From Certhia americana (Eukaryota; Chordata; Aves; Passeriformes; Certhiidae), in assembly GCA_018697195.1 (NCBI GenBank), contig CM031858.1, positions 108,500,944 through 108,564,943 on the forward strand: a stretch of DNA of 64,000 bases. The letters run 5' to 3'. The position numbers and the translations under genes are program-made. How positions within the stretch are numbered: position 1 is the first letter of the stretch; each line of letters starts with the position of its first letter. The notes under the pieces were generated by a model. That model saw nothing but the letters and a program-made list of their open reading frames with translations. It did no database searches and was not told the origin of the DNA. Below are positions 1-10,102 of the stretch, one piece after another.

Positions 1-1776
1 ACTTCTTTTGAACACATTGAACCTTACTAATTCCTTTTCTGGTTTTGTGAAAATGATACATTAAGTGTGATTTTTTTTAAGTACGTGCTCTATTTGGAAG
101 GGAAGTGGTTAATGGCACATTGAAACTAAGAAATAAAATTCAGGTCACACTTGTGAAGGGCTGCCCTGATTTCTTTACAGACAACTGATTTCAGCATGTA
201 ATATTAGGCACTCGGTTAATTTGCAACCTGAATTTTTACTCATGGCTTCTTGACTTAAGCAGCTTTGTTTCTCCTGGATACAGTTGCATGATGCTTGGTT
301 TCTATAGGAGTGAGTGGGGAAAGCTCTCTTTTGGTGCTGGTGCAAAATCTAAGTGAAATTACTTGTAAATGATCTGGCTTGGGCAGGCCAACCAGTTCCT
401 TCTTTTCTTTGCTAAGAATTACTGTCTGCATCAGGCTAAGGTGACTGGTAACTCAGGAAAACCTCAGACCCTGACTAATTTCCAGGCTAGTCATCGCACA
501 GCCCTTGACTTGGTGAGTGTTACTTCCGACACTGCCCTCTAATTGACCTCCGCATTGGGCTTGTGGAGGGAGCACTGATAAGGGGTGAATGACAGTTCAG
601 CTGCATGCAAACTCTGAGGCAGGTGACTGAGTCCCCCAGACCTTGTGTATCACCTTCTCTACGTGTGTGATGCTGCGGGCTGTGACCTTTATGCTGAGGG
701 TGCTGAGCTAAAAGCACCGAACCTATTTCAGCGACTGGTTTGCTTCCAAATGTCAGTGGTTTTATAAGGTGGTAGCACCACTCTTTTGACAGGTCCAACA
801 GGAAAAAGAGTGAAAAAAATAACCCAAGCAAATGAAAAAAAAAAAACAAACCCAAAACCAAAACCCCAAACCTGGGGAAAAAAGCTTCTGCTTTCTAAAA
901 CAGAGAAAAGTTTCACCGAGTGTACTCCACTGCAGAGTCACGCAATGTCAATGCTTACCCTCCCTTAATCAGTTGTTAGCTATCATCTCCCCACTTTGAT
1001 AGTTACCTCTCACCTTCTTAATCAAATTGTCATAAATAGGTCAGGAATTCTTGCTACTGGTTTTATTCAATTGCACCTCTTTATCTCTTACTTGTCCTAA
1101 GTCCCATCCAATTTTCCCCTACTTTTCCGTGTGCTCTGTTCTCATGACAATCACTTCTGTTTGATTGCTGCTAGAAGGCCCTGATTGCAATTCTTCACTG
1201 ATGAAAGAGTGCCGGGACTTGGATTAGGGTTATATTCCAAATTTTGCCAAAACCTGACTTCAGGCATTGCATTCTGGATACATGTTAGGTTATACAGGAT
1301 ATTTGTTTATTCCAGAAGAAAATAATAAGCAAGAATCAGGAAAATTAATCCCAAAATGATTTGATACATTTCCTGGCAGAAATCATGGGCTATAGCTCAC
1401 AATTATTTTAAATCCATATCCATTTTTCCTCTGATAAGGCGGTGCTTCTCTTGTGGGAGGCTGGAGGTGTATCCCTGTTAATGATTGTGAGATTGTCTGT
1501 AACAAGCTTTCCCAGAACACGGCTGCTGTCTGACACCAGTCTGATAAGTGTGAATAAACCTTTAACAATCTTAGTTCATTAACAATGGACCAGGTTGGTT
1601 TGGCTACCTTATTTCATCAAGGCTTCATTTTTGCAGATTGTGTGTATTACAATAGGATTTATCTTAGTAAAAGTATTGGGTTTTAATTGTAGGATTATAC
1701 TAAGTAATTCCCATCTTCCTCATGGGAATTCAGCTGTTTTTCCCCACTGACTAAAAGGAGATGAGTTTTCTACTGG
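1..1776. other. Non-coding DNA, no gene recognised
   Basis: AT-rich sequence with no convincing reading frame or known repeat. The only distinctive part is an A-rich low-complexity tract at about 811-873, with a 12-base A run at 835-846 followed by AAACC/AAAACC words. The short open frames here overlap on both strands and resemble nothing I know. Confidence 0.6.
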
Positions 1777-1915
1777 TTATTGCACAAGCCTGGGAACTGG
1801 GGAGTCCAGCTTTTATTCCCAGTAGTATCTGTGATTTACTTTGGGATTTCTCAGCGCCTAAGTTTTACCCGAATAATGGCGTTACTTACCTTTTGATAGG
1901 AGTGCAAGGAAAATC
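1777..1915 (+). repeat. Ancient MIR/core-SINE-like relic
   Basis: The order of short words follows the MIR core. A 'CCTGGGAACTGGGGAGTCCAG' type start leads to a 'TTATTCCCAG' block, then 'TGTGATTTACTTTGGG', 'TCAGCGCCTAAGTTTTACCC', 'AATAATGGCG' and 'TTACTTACC'. The SINE consensus has the same series: a tRNA-like part, TTCCCAGC, the TGTGACCTTGGGCAAG core, CCTCAGTTT, AATGGGGATAAT and TACCTACC. The copy is strongly diverged with small indels, as expected for an amniote-age element. Family assignment is by eye; a related core-SINE is possible. Confidence 0.55.
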
Positions 1916-2720
1916 CCTGGGTTGTTTGCTGCTTCACTGAACATGAAGTTGCTCTGCACTTACTGAGGGAAGATCAGTCATTCAGCTAATTCAAGCAATA
2001 GCTGGAGACACTGTGATTCTACAGAAGGTTACAGCCTGTACCTTGGTGTGTAATGTTGTGCATAAACTGCTAACACTGTTGTCCCAGCTTTATTGGGGGT
2101 TCTCTCCATGGTTTAAAAGGGAGCATTGGAGGATGCTGTGGCAGTCTGAGCAACTGAATCTTATGAAGTTCCCCACAGCATCTGTACTTCTTTGAATCTT
2201 TCCTAATTAAATTCCCAATCTGTTTAAAATATTCCCATTGTTTTTATCTACCCATCCACCCCACCTACATGGGTAAATATGCAAACATACAGTCACACAC
2301 ACTCAGACTGTCAGCTTCACTGTCTTCTTTGTCCAGGCCGACAAAAATACACACCAAAAATACAAATGCCAAAAAATCCCAACAACTGAGAAACAAGGAA
2401 AGATTTTAAATAGCTGTTCCTTTCACACATAAATTTTTCTAAGGGATTAGAAATGAAAAGACACATTTGTTTTTATTCAGGAGTGATATTGTGAAGCTAA
2501 TTAGTTGTTAAATTTTTTTCAACACCCTCCTGTATATTATCATTATGCCAAGAGTAGGTGTACAATGCTTCCTCCTCTATAGTGAAATTGCTTAGTTATA
2601 TAATCATATCAGGATGACTAAGGAGAGAAGATAATATTTGGAAAATGCTTTTAGATTTCTGCTTTTATCCACATATATGCATGAATATACATGCATAGTG
2701 TGCATGCATACATATATTCT

Positions 2721-2768
<48 letters not shown>
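2721..2768. repeat. (AC)n microsatellite with (AT)n lead-in
   Basis: A pure AC dinucleotide run at 2730-2768 (about 19 units) follows a short TATATATA segment. Just upstream, 2660-2712 is rich in alternating ATGCATA/ACATATA words. The purity and length make it likely to be polymorphic. Confidence 0.97.
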
Positions 2769-2770
<2 letters not shown>

Positions 2771-3059
2771 CGTACAGCTATAGCTCCTTTGCCTCTCCAC
2801 TGTGCACCAAAAAGTCTTCCATAATGTCCCTTTCAGGAGCTATTTTATTTTTATTTCACAAAGCTTTCTCATCTCCAAATGACCAGTTTTAATATCACCC
2901 AGTCCTCTAACAAGGCACTATAAAATAAGTATTGGAGACCAATTACTTAATCAAGCCAATAACAGGTTATACCTACACTGCTCCACTTTGTGTATTCATA
3001 GCACCAGCAGAAGCTTCTGCTGTTCCATCTTTGTTATTTTATTTTTTGCTTTCTACCCT

Positions 3060-3079
3060 GCAGCAGCAGCAGCAGCAGC
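3060..3079. repeat. Short (CAG)6 trinucleotide run
   Basis: Six uninterrupted CAG units lie between 'CCCTG' and 'CTCTGATT'. No supported reading frame covers it, so a polyglutamine reading is not warranted. On the minus strand it produces a string of cysteines or similar in spurious frames. Confidence 0.9.
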
Positions 3080-4013
3080 TCTGATTGCGACAACCAATAG
3101 ACATGGTTGGCAGGATGAAATGTAAAATAACAAAACCTACAGTCTGACTTGCTTTGTGGATAATATGCTGCAACAACCAGCCATTTCCTGCCTGTGGCTG
3201 TGTCAGCTGAGCCATCCACAGTCCATTTTTTCCATTGGTATTATTTTTTTCAGTGTCTATGAAATCTGGAATGGGACGCAGCATGCTTGGAATGTGGCCA
3301 GTATCCTGTGGAGTTAGTAGAATGGAAAGAAAATAAAAAGTACACTGACCCAATTTCTTTGACTAAATATACTGGGCCATAATAGCCAAAGCTAGGAACG
3401 TGTTTATTCTTTGAATCATTTTTCACATGAAGGCTTAGGACAGTACATTGCAAACAGAGTTGGAGATCAGGTAGTGAAACCTACTCATCAGGCTCTCCAT
3501 TGGCTTCAAACGTATCTTTACATCCCAGGTCTCAAAGACTTAAAAGTAGGTTTCATTTTTTCTTTTTTTTGTTTTTCTACCTAATTTTATTTACCTGAAA
3601 GTTTTTGTCACTTTTTTTTTTTTTTTTTAACCCTTTTTCAATTAAAGTACTTAAACAAAAAACAAACAAAAAAATCAGTCAGTATATTTTTCCTGTATTT
3701 GACGAGTATGAACACTTAGGATTTGTGGAGATTGTATCCCTTACTCTCTGGTGAGAGCAGAAATGGGGCTGGATGCATCTGGAAGTGAGGAGAAACATAA
3801 TAGCACAATCAGTTAGTTTTTCAAATGCAAAGTGGAGGATTCGCTTAAAACCTGATGATAATCTAAACTGAACAGCTTGTGCCTACCTTTGGCTCCCCCA
3901 CACCTGTGCCATTCATGCTGCCACCCCAGGCAACAGTGCTGTTCCAGCAAGGAGCGTGCCAAGGGGTCCGCTGCTCTGTTCTAGGAACTGTGTCCCAAGA
4001 AGGACCAAGCAAA

Positions 4014-4075
4014 CCCTGTGACCTCTTTCTCAGTTTCCTCATTCATAAAAATGGGGACAGTGATCTGCCTCCATC
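4014..4075 (+). repeat. MIR/core-SINE fragment
   Basis: The segment carries the most conserved part of MIR-type SINEs in order: CCTGTGACC, then CTCAGTTTCCTCATTCATAAAA, then ATGGGGACAGTGAT. This parallels the consensus TGTGACC..CTCAGTTTCC(T/C)CATCTGTAAAATGGGGATAATGAT. Flanks quickly lose similarity. It is a short, old fragment in the sense orientation. Confidence 0.6.
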
Positions 4076-7000
4076 TTTTCAGAACACCTGGGTATATCTG
4101 ATTGCAAAGTGGTAGGACACAATGGGAGCCAAACAGAACTGTTCTGCAATGCCATATGGCCGGACAGGTTGCCAGCATTCAGAGATAAAAAAGCCAGATT
4201 AAACTATAAATCCTCCCTCAAAAAAGGCCAAACCCAACAACAACAAGAAGAAAGCCAAAAGCCCCAAGAACAAACAGCAATTAAAGGCTTAATTTAGCAC
4301 TAATAATCAAAATACATTTCAGAAATGCCTGGCCAAATAAACATTCCCTTGCAGTACCCCACCTGCTGGTACTGGAGGAATAAATCATAGTACCTGCAGT
4401 GCTCCTCCAGTACATCCCCGCTTTCGTTGTCTTCTTCAGACCTACAACATAAGGTGCCTATCTTGCTGCCCTCCTGCTTTTCAGCTTTTCTTTCCAGAGA
4501 TCCCTCCCAGAATTCTTAAAAACTCTAGTAAGAATTATACGCTAGGCATGAAGGAGAGAAAAATATAGCCAGCCATGTGAATTTGGATTTGACTTGGTCC
4601 TGAGCTCTCGCCTAATTCAGACATTATTCAGGGTGAATCCTGGGTTTGCTTTCGTCAGCCTCTGTCCTCCTCAGCATTGAAATCCTTTGTCATGAGATAG
4701 AGAGGCCAAGATCTGAAGAGAGAGAAGGGAGGGATCAAACACCTGAGTGAGGGCAAAAAGAATATTTTGATAAAACTTGTAGATGTTTCTGTTCAGGAGA
4801 GTTTTCCTTTCCCTTATTACCACAGATGAAGATGAGCCAAGGTGCTCTAAGGTATCCTGCTTGACTTGGCAGAGTAAAGAAGAGTGGTCTGTCCAAAATG
4901 ATGGCTTGGGGAGTTCTGAAGACAAAAGCCCAGGCTAAACCATGCACTGGTATTACTCCAAACAGCCTGAAAACACAAAAGCAGGAATCTCAGGATCTCA
5001 GCAATTTATGGGTTGGACTCTAGTTGTTTTTCAGGCTAAGGGTTTTCCATGCAAGAGTTTCAGAGGCAACAGCTGTTTTACAGAACATTCCTGTTAGTAG
5101 GGCTGGGTGAGCAGAGCTAGCAACATGGGCATACAAGGTCTGGGCAACAATATTTGGGATATTTGGTCCTTTTTCTTTTTAAACAAGAGGTTTCTTTGCA
5201 TGTGAATCCCCAACCAAAGTCTATTCATTGTAAGAACTGACAGAAGTGAAACTAAGTGAAGGAAAGCAGATGGCTGAAACGTTGAAAAGAATCAATAGCC
5301 CCAGTTCTTATGCATCGATATTTTGGTGTGGACACACTCAGAATTGATGTTTAAATGTCAGCTGGGCCCAATTTGTAGCATTTCAAGGCTGCCTTTGTGT
5401 TTTGAATTCAGCAGGAGTGAAGGTCAGATGTTTTGCTAAGTGTTTGAATCCAATGATACATTTTGCAAACATTCATTTTTATTTGAAAAGATATTCTTTT
5501 ATCTTGTTCCACTGGTAGTAGCCAAGGTGGAAGAACATAGAGCAGACATAAGTTCAAAGCTTGGTTGAAGTATGACAGTTGCTTATGCTATCTTGACTCT
5601 AACACTCCCATTATTGCTCCTGAAAAATTAGATAGCTTCAAGTCTGATTTTTTCCAGCATAGAATTATATTGTAATAATAAGTTCCTTTCTCTCCAAATG
5701 CATAAAGATGCTGTGGCAAATAAAACTCTTCACTGAGTTGGTTGGTTTTGATGTGTGCATCTTTTGTAGTGGAAAGAAGACTGTGTGGCTATTTAATTGG
5801 AAGTGTTGATAGCACAGAAAAGAGCATAAAAGATATGTATTTCCTTTTTAATGCTATACATTTAAATTATCAGAACTTCAATTAGTGCAATGTAGTGAAG
5901 CCTCTTTAGAACTAACAGAAATGTTCATTTAAACCATCTGAAGAGATAGTTATGAACCTTAAAATGCAATAGAAACAAGAGTTACACAAAATGATATTAA
6001 AAAATATTCAGTGTATCTGAATAAGTAAGCTATTCAGTAGAATAGCTTTTTTTCAAAATCGATTTAAAGACATTTTTTAGCCCTGCCACTCTTACAAAAT
6101 AATATTTTGGACCTGCAGAAATCATAGTTCAGTTGTCCATTTCACAAGCCTGAGCAAAGTCCTCCCTTCTTTGCACACAACAGGGACTTCAGGAAGTAGT
6201 AATTGAAATTTAGGCAAAAAGGTCATTTTGAACAGTATTTTGCTAAGTAAATACAAAGGGACAGTTTTAAATCCACTCTAACTGAAGCACATGTCACTCA
6301 GTGTGTGCCACTGTGGTGAAAGGACTGCATGAACAAGACTAGTCTTCAGAGCTGTTAATAGGCTACAGTTCCCTTGAAATTAGTAGGACTGGAGGGTGTT
6401 CAGAGTTTTTCAAGAGAGTTGCATTTATTTTCATCTCAGCTACATTACATTCTATGAGTGACAAATGTGTGGCAAAATAGAGTACTGAAATTTTACTTTC
6501 AGTTCTGAACTGTGAAAATAGAACAATGCTTGTCACATTTCAAAAAGGCTACAAAGGAATATCCTAAATAGTTAACAGAGACACTAGAAGGAAACAAAAT
6601 AGAAGAGCTTTATAAAAAAAAAAAAGGAGACAAAAAATCCACCTGTATTTATATCTTTAAAACAAGGAATCTTCAGAACTTTGTGAGTAACAGAGGAAAA
6701 GAATTATCTCAAAATCCCAGGCAGAAAAATGAATTTGAAGTTGGGTTTTATTTTGAAGAAAATCTTGGCTGTACTTCTGTTGAGCAGCAGATTATGTTTG
6801 TGAGGAGGGGGCTAGGAGGCGCACAAGAGAGGAAAAACATTCCCAGCTTGCATGACACAGTTGGGATGCATTGTCTGGAGAATCAGAATAGGATGTAATT
6901 ATGAAATCATTCAGACATGAAGGTCAGCTTGTCCAAAAGTCATGTTAGCAGGATTGTGGTTAGGAATCAAGCAGGCAGGCAGTTAAAAAGACCACTGAAA

Positions 7001-9469
7001 CCAAACCCAAACCCGAAATCAGCTCTAAATCCCCTTGAAAAAAATTTTAAAAAAAAAAAAGGGCAGAATTAAAACGTTATTTTAAGATTTAGTAGCTTGA
7101 TATTTGCATACTAGAGTAGTATTTGGAGATTCATCATGCTCTGAATAATATCTAATTAAATAAAAGATGCAGGAATGGAAACATACCATGAGATATCCTC
7201 TCTGGAAGAAAGCTGGGTGCTTCACAGAGGTCTTTCAGTGCTACTGTGAATCCTTCACTGGGGAAGATATACTTTATTTAGGAGCTTTTAAGAATTGAAA
7301 GAAATTACATGCCATGTATTCCTTGTCTATCTTACAATTACTTAGAAAACACAAAGGTCTTTTTGTCCTCATTTATTCTGTGTGAGAGGGAAGAATAATT
7401 AAATAAAGCACTGAAAATCCAAAACAAAACAGGATCAACTTTATTACCATGTGCCCCATTCAAACCTTAGAGGCATGCTATGTCTTTAATGTTGTGAAAA
7501 AAAAAATTTCATTCACAAAGACCCTTTCCCCTTTCTTGGAATGACATTTTACTTGCGGTGATTTTTAGTGGCTGATTTGTTGTCTTGTTTGTTTGTTTTC
7601 ATTAGAGGAGTCTGCTAAAGCATATTGACTTAACACAAAGTCACCTTGGTATCAGTTTCAATAGCCCCCAAAGCAGTGCTTGGATTTGCAGCCCTAACTG
7701 GCATTGTGTTCTGATGCTTTTTGAAGGCTTTTGAAAGTTAAAGTTCAATCAGTCCTTAACACCTGTAACCATGCATCTGTTTCTTGACCCTAACTATTTG
7801 AAACATAACATTCTCTCTCATTGCTCTCCAAGTCTTTTAGAAAAAGTCTTATTCCCTACCCTCATATTCCTGTTAGATTTTGTGATTAACAGTCCACAGA
7901 CTTGAGTTTATGACTGTAGAATCCCCCCCATAGAACAGGAGTCTCAATAATCCCACTTACTCCATGTGTGCTCCCTGCACTGTGAGCAAAGGGGAGATTT
8001 CATCCCTCAGGGTTATCTCAGCAGTATCTTCCACAAACACATCCCTTCTCTAAAAGAAGAAAGGATCTACCTTTTCATCCAGCTTAACTTTGTCTAGACA
8101 ACAAATGCAGCCAGGTTTTGTACAGCTGATTTATCTTCCCCAGCTGACTAAGCTAGAGTGAATGTGATTCACAAAGATTTTCTTTTTATCCCATGTTTGT
8201 CTTTCGAACTTCTCTGGCTGCTTATCCATGCTTGTACTTGGGAGACCTGGGAAACTCTAAGCAGCTATCCCTCTCCACAGGCTGAATGCCAGTCACCTCA
8301 GCAGGGATACACTAGTGGTAAAATGAGACTGGAGAGTCTTATGGGTAACATGCAGTGCAGATGATGCAGATTTCTTTATTTTCCATTTCAGAAGTTCTTA
8401 GTTCTTCTTCATGCAATACAGTTTTATCTGTGGTTCACCTGTAGCTTATACAACAGAAGTGTCATTACAGCTCAGGATAGGTGTTTTTCTGCAGTCTTAT
8501 TAATTTAAAGAAATAAATATCTTGATGAGAATGACCTTCATTATACTTCAGACCTGATCATTGCTCCCTGTGGGCTCCATTACCTCAGTGAAAGCCAAAG
8601 ACAAAGTTCACTCAATAATTAGAGGGACTGAAGTTGTTCTGGTCTGAGAACCTGACACCCCTGCTGTGCTGAAAGGCAGTGTGCAGATGAGGGATTCGAG
8701 AACTAAGAGACCAAACTAAATTAAGGCTGCCTAAGGTCTGCCTTGTGCATTAACTTGCAAATAAGGTGAGGGCACAACAAAAAATGAGTGATCCTTCTCC
8801 TAAGCAGCCTTAAATAATTCCTGTTTAGGATATGCTCAAACAGGTTGATGTTAGCTTTTGTTTACAATTCAAACCTACAGTAAGATAAGATGAATGTATA
8901 ATAAAAAATATTGTCATGTGTCAACTGACAGGTCTAGTACTTATCCAACAAAACTTATATTTTTCTGTGCAACCATCTGTTTAGAAAAGACATACATAAG
9001 AAATTGTTATAATATAAAATGTGTATAAATGTATAGTTGCATACACACGTGCATGTAAATAACATATGTGCACATGTATCTGAACTAATCAGTGCATAGC
9101 TGGAGTACTTATTACAAAGAGCAGGTCTATTCCTGTTAAATTCATGGACAAAATTTGTGTGTTAAATGGCCTTTCCCTTCTTTGTTACCACCTACACCTG
9201 CTCTGAAGCACTATCTGGAAGCGTGACCCACAGGCAGCCTGTCCTTAAACTGTCCCATGCACCAGGTCAGGGGCCAGGACAGCTCCTATGATACAGAGGG
9301 GACACAGGGTTTGTCTGCATTTTTGGAAAAAACTTGAAGTAATATATAGATATAACTGAGAATTGCGGGCCAACAATGAATGAAGGCGCTTAAAATGGCA
9401 TTTTGGTGGACTTTTTTCAATGGTGAGCTGCTAGTAGATAACACAGCACATCTGGGGCTGTGATGGGGC
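4076..9469. other. Non-coding DNA, no gene recognised
   Basis: About 5.4 kb of AT-rich unique-looking sequence. I see scattered short A runs (6614-6625, 7049-7059, 7499-7506) and no reliable TE. Reading frames are short (up to 84 codons) and uninformative. Around 9030-9090 there is a patch of alternating purine/pyrimidine words (GTGCATGTAAAT, ATGTGCACAT). Confidence 0.55.
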
Positions 9470-9737
9470 TGTCCTGGTTTCATTTCAGGTGGGATAGAGT
9501 TCATTTTCTTCCTAATGTCTGGTACAATGCTGTGTTTTGGGTTTTGTATGAGAAAAATGTGGATTACATGCTGAACTTTAAATTGTGGCTAAACAGAACT
9601 TTCTCTAAGTCATAGAATTTCTGGTTTCCCATGTTCTGCCAGAAATCAGGTGCATAAGAATCCATGAGGGAGCATGGCCAGGACTGCTGCTCTGAACTGG
9701 CCAAAGGATATGCCACACCATGAAATGCCATGTTCAG

Positions 9738-9745
9738 TATATAAA
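9738..9745 (+). promoter_or_regulatory. LTR TATA box
   Basis: TATATAAA sits in the middle of the solo LTR, after 'CATGTTCAG', where the U3 promoter of this LTR type lies. The family's usual polyadenylation hexamer downstream is not intact here ('TTTTTAACCTG' where an ATTAAA-type word is expected). The promoter part may therefore survive better than the terminator part. Confidence 0.6.
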
Positions 9746-9898
9746 TTTGGGAAGTTGGCTGGAATGGATCGATCACTTTTCAGGGATGAGCTGCACATCA
9801 CTCAGCAGGTTGTGAGCAGTTGTATTGCGCATCACTTTCTTTGGGTTTTGTTCCTCTCTCTCCTTTTAACACCTATTATTATTAGCAGTATGTTTGTA

Positions 9899-9899
<1 letters not shown>

Positions 9900-9954
<55 letters not shown>
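9900..9954. repeat. (ATT)n microsatellite inside the LTR
   Basis: About 18 uninterrupted ATT/TTA units, followed by ACTGTTGCTGCTGTTGTTA. LTRs of this family normally carry a short ATT-rich stretch at this point, so the run is best read as an expansion within the LTR. Frames of repeated Tyr or Ile across it are artefacts. Confidence 0.97.
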
Positions 9955-9955
<1 letters not shown>

Positions 9956-10044
9956 TGTTGCTGCTGTTGTTACATTTTATCTTGTTTCCATTTTTAACCT
10001 GTTCCAAAAAGTTTACCTTCTCTTTCTGATTCTTCTCTCCACCA

Positions 10045-10063
10045 GGGGTGGGGTGGGAGAGGG
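10045..10063 (+). other. G-quadruplex-forming motif in the LTR 3' part
   Basis: GGGGTGGGGTGGGAGAGGG contains four G tracts of three or more, separated by loops of 1, 1 and 3 bases, which satisfies the usual G3+N1-7 rule. It lies about 40 bases before the LTR's 3' end. Related LTRs also have a G run here, so it is probably a family trait. Confidence 0.75.
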
Positions 10064-10102
10064 TGGCTGTATGTTAGTTGCTATCTGGGGTTAAACCATG
10101 AT

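Larger units (their letters stand above)
1916..4013. other. Non-coding DNA with simple repeats
   Basis: No gene or dispersed repeat recognised. It contains the AC microsatellite, a short CAG run and a 17-base T run (3612-3628), with A/C-rich words following at 3654-3673. Open frames over 2638-2892 and 3039-3353 are translations of the AC and CAG runs and are not genes. Confidence 0.6.
9470..10102 (+). mobile_element. Solo LTR of an avian endogenous retrovirus
   Basis: The element opens with TGTCCTGGTTTCA and closes with CTGGGGTTAAACCATGA, the terminal words of a common bird LTR family. Between them lie, in the expected order, 'GGGATAGAGTT', 'TCTTCCTAATGTCTGGTACAATGCTGTGTTTTGG', 'CATGGCCAGGAC', 'AACTGGCCAAAGGATAT', a TATATAAA box, a 'TTGCGCATCACTTT' segment, an ATT microsatellite and a G-rich 3' part. 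No internal viral region or second LTR lies nearby, so it is a solo LTR left by recombination between two LTRs. No clear target-site duplication is visible, and several bases differ from the family pattern, so it is not recent. I think it belongs to the ERVL-like bird LTRs, but the exact family is uncertain. Confidence 0.85.

Noticed and set aside
2638..2892. Open frame with His-Thr repeats
   Set aside because: It is a translation of the AC microsatellite at 2730-2768.
3039..3353. Open frame ending in a Cys run
   Set aside because: It is produced by the CAG run at 3060-3079 read on the minus strand.
9674..9997. Open frame with a long Tyr run (and another with an Ile run)
   Set aside because: It is a translation of the ATT microsatellite inside the solo LTR; no retroviral gene is present.
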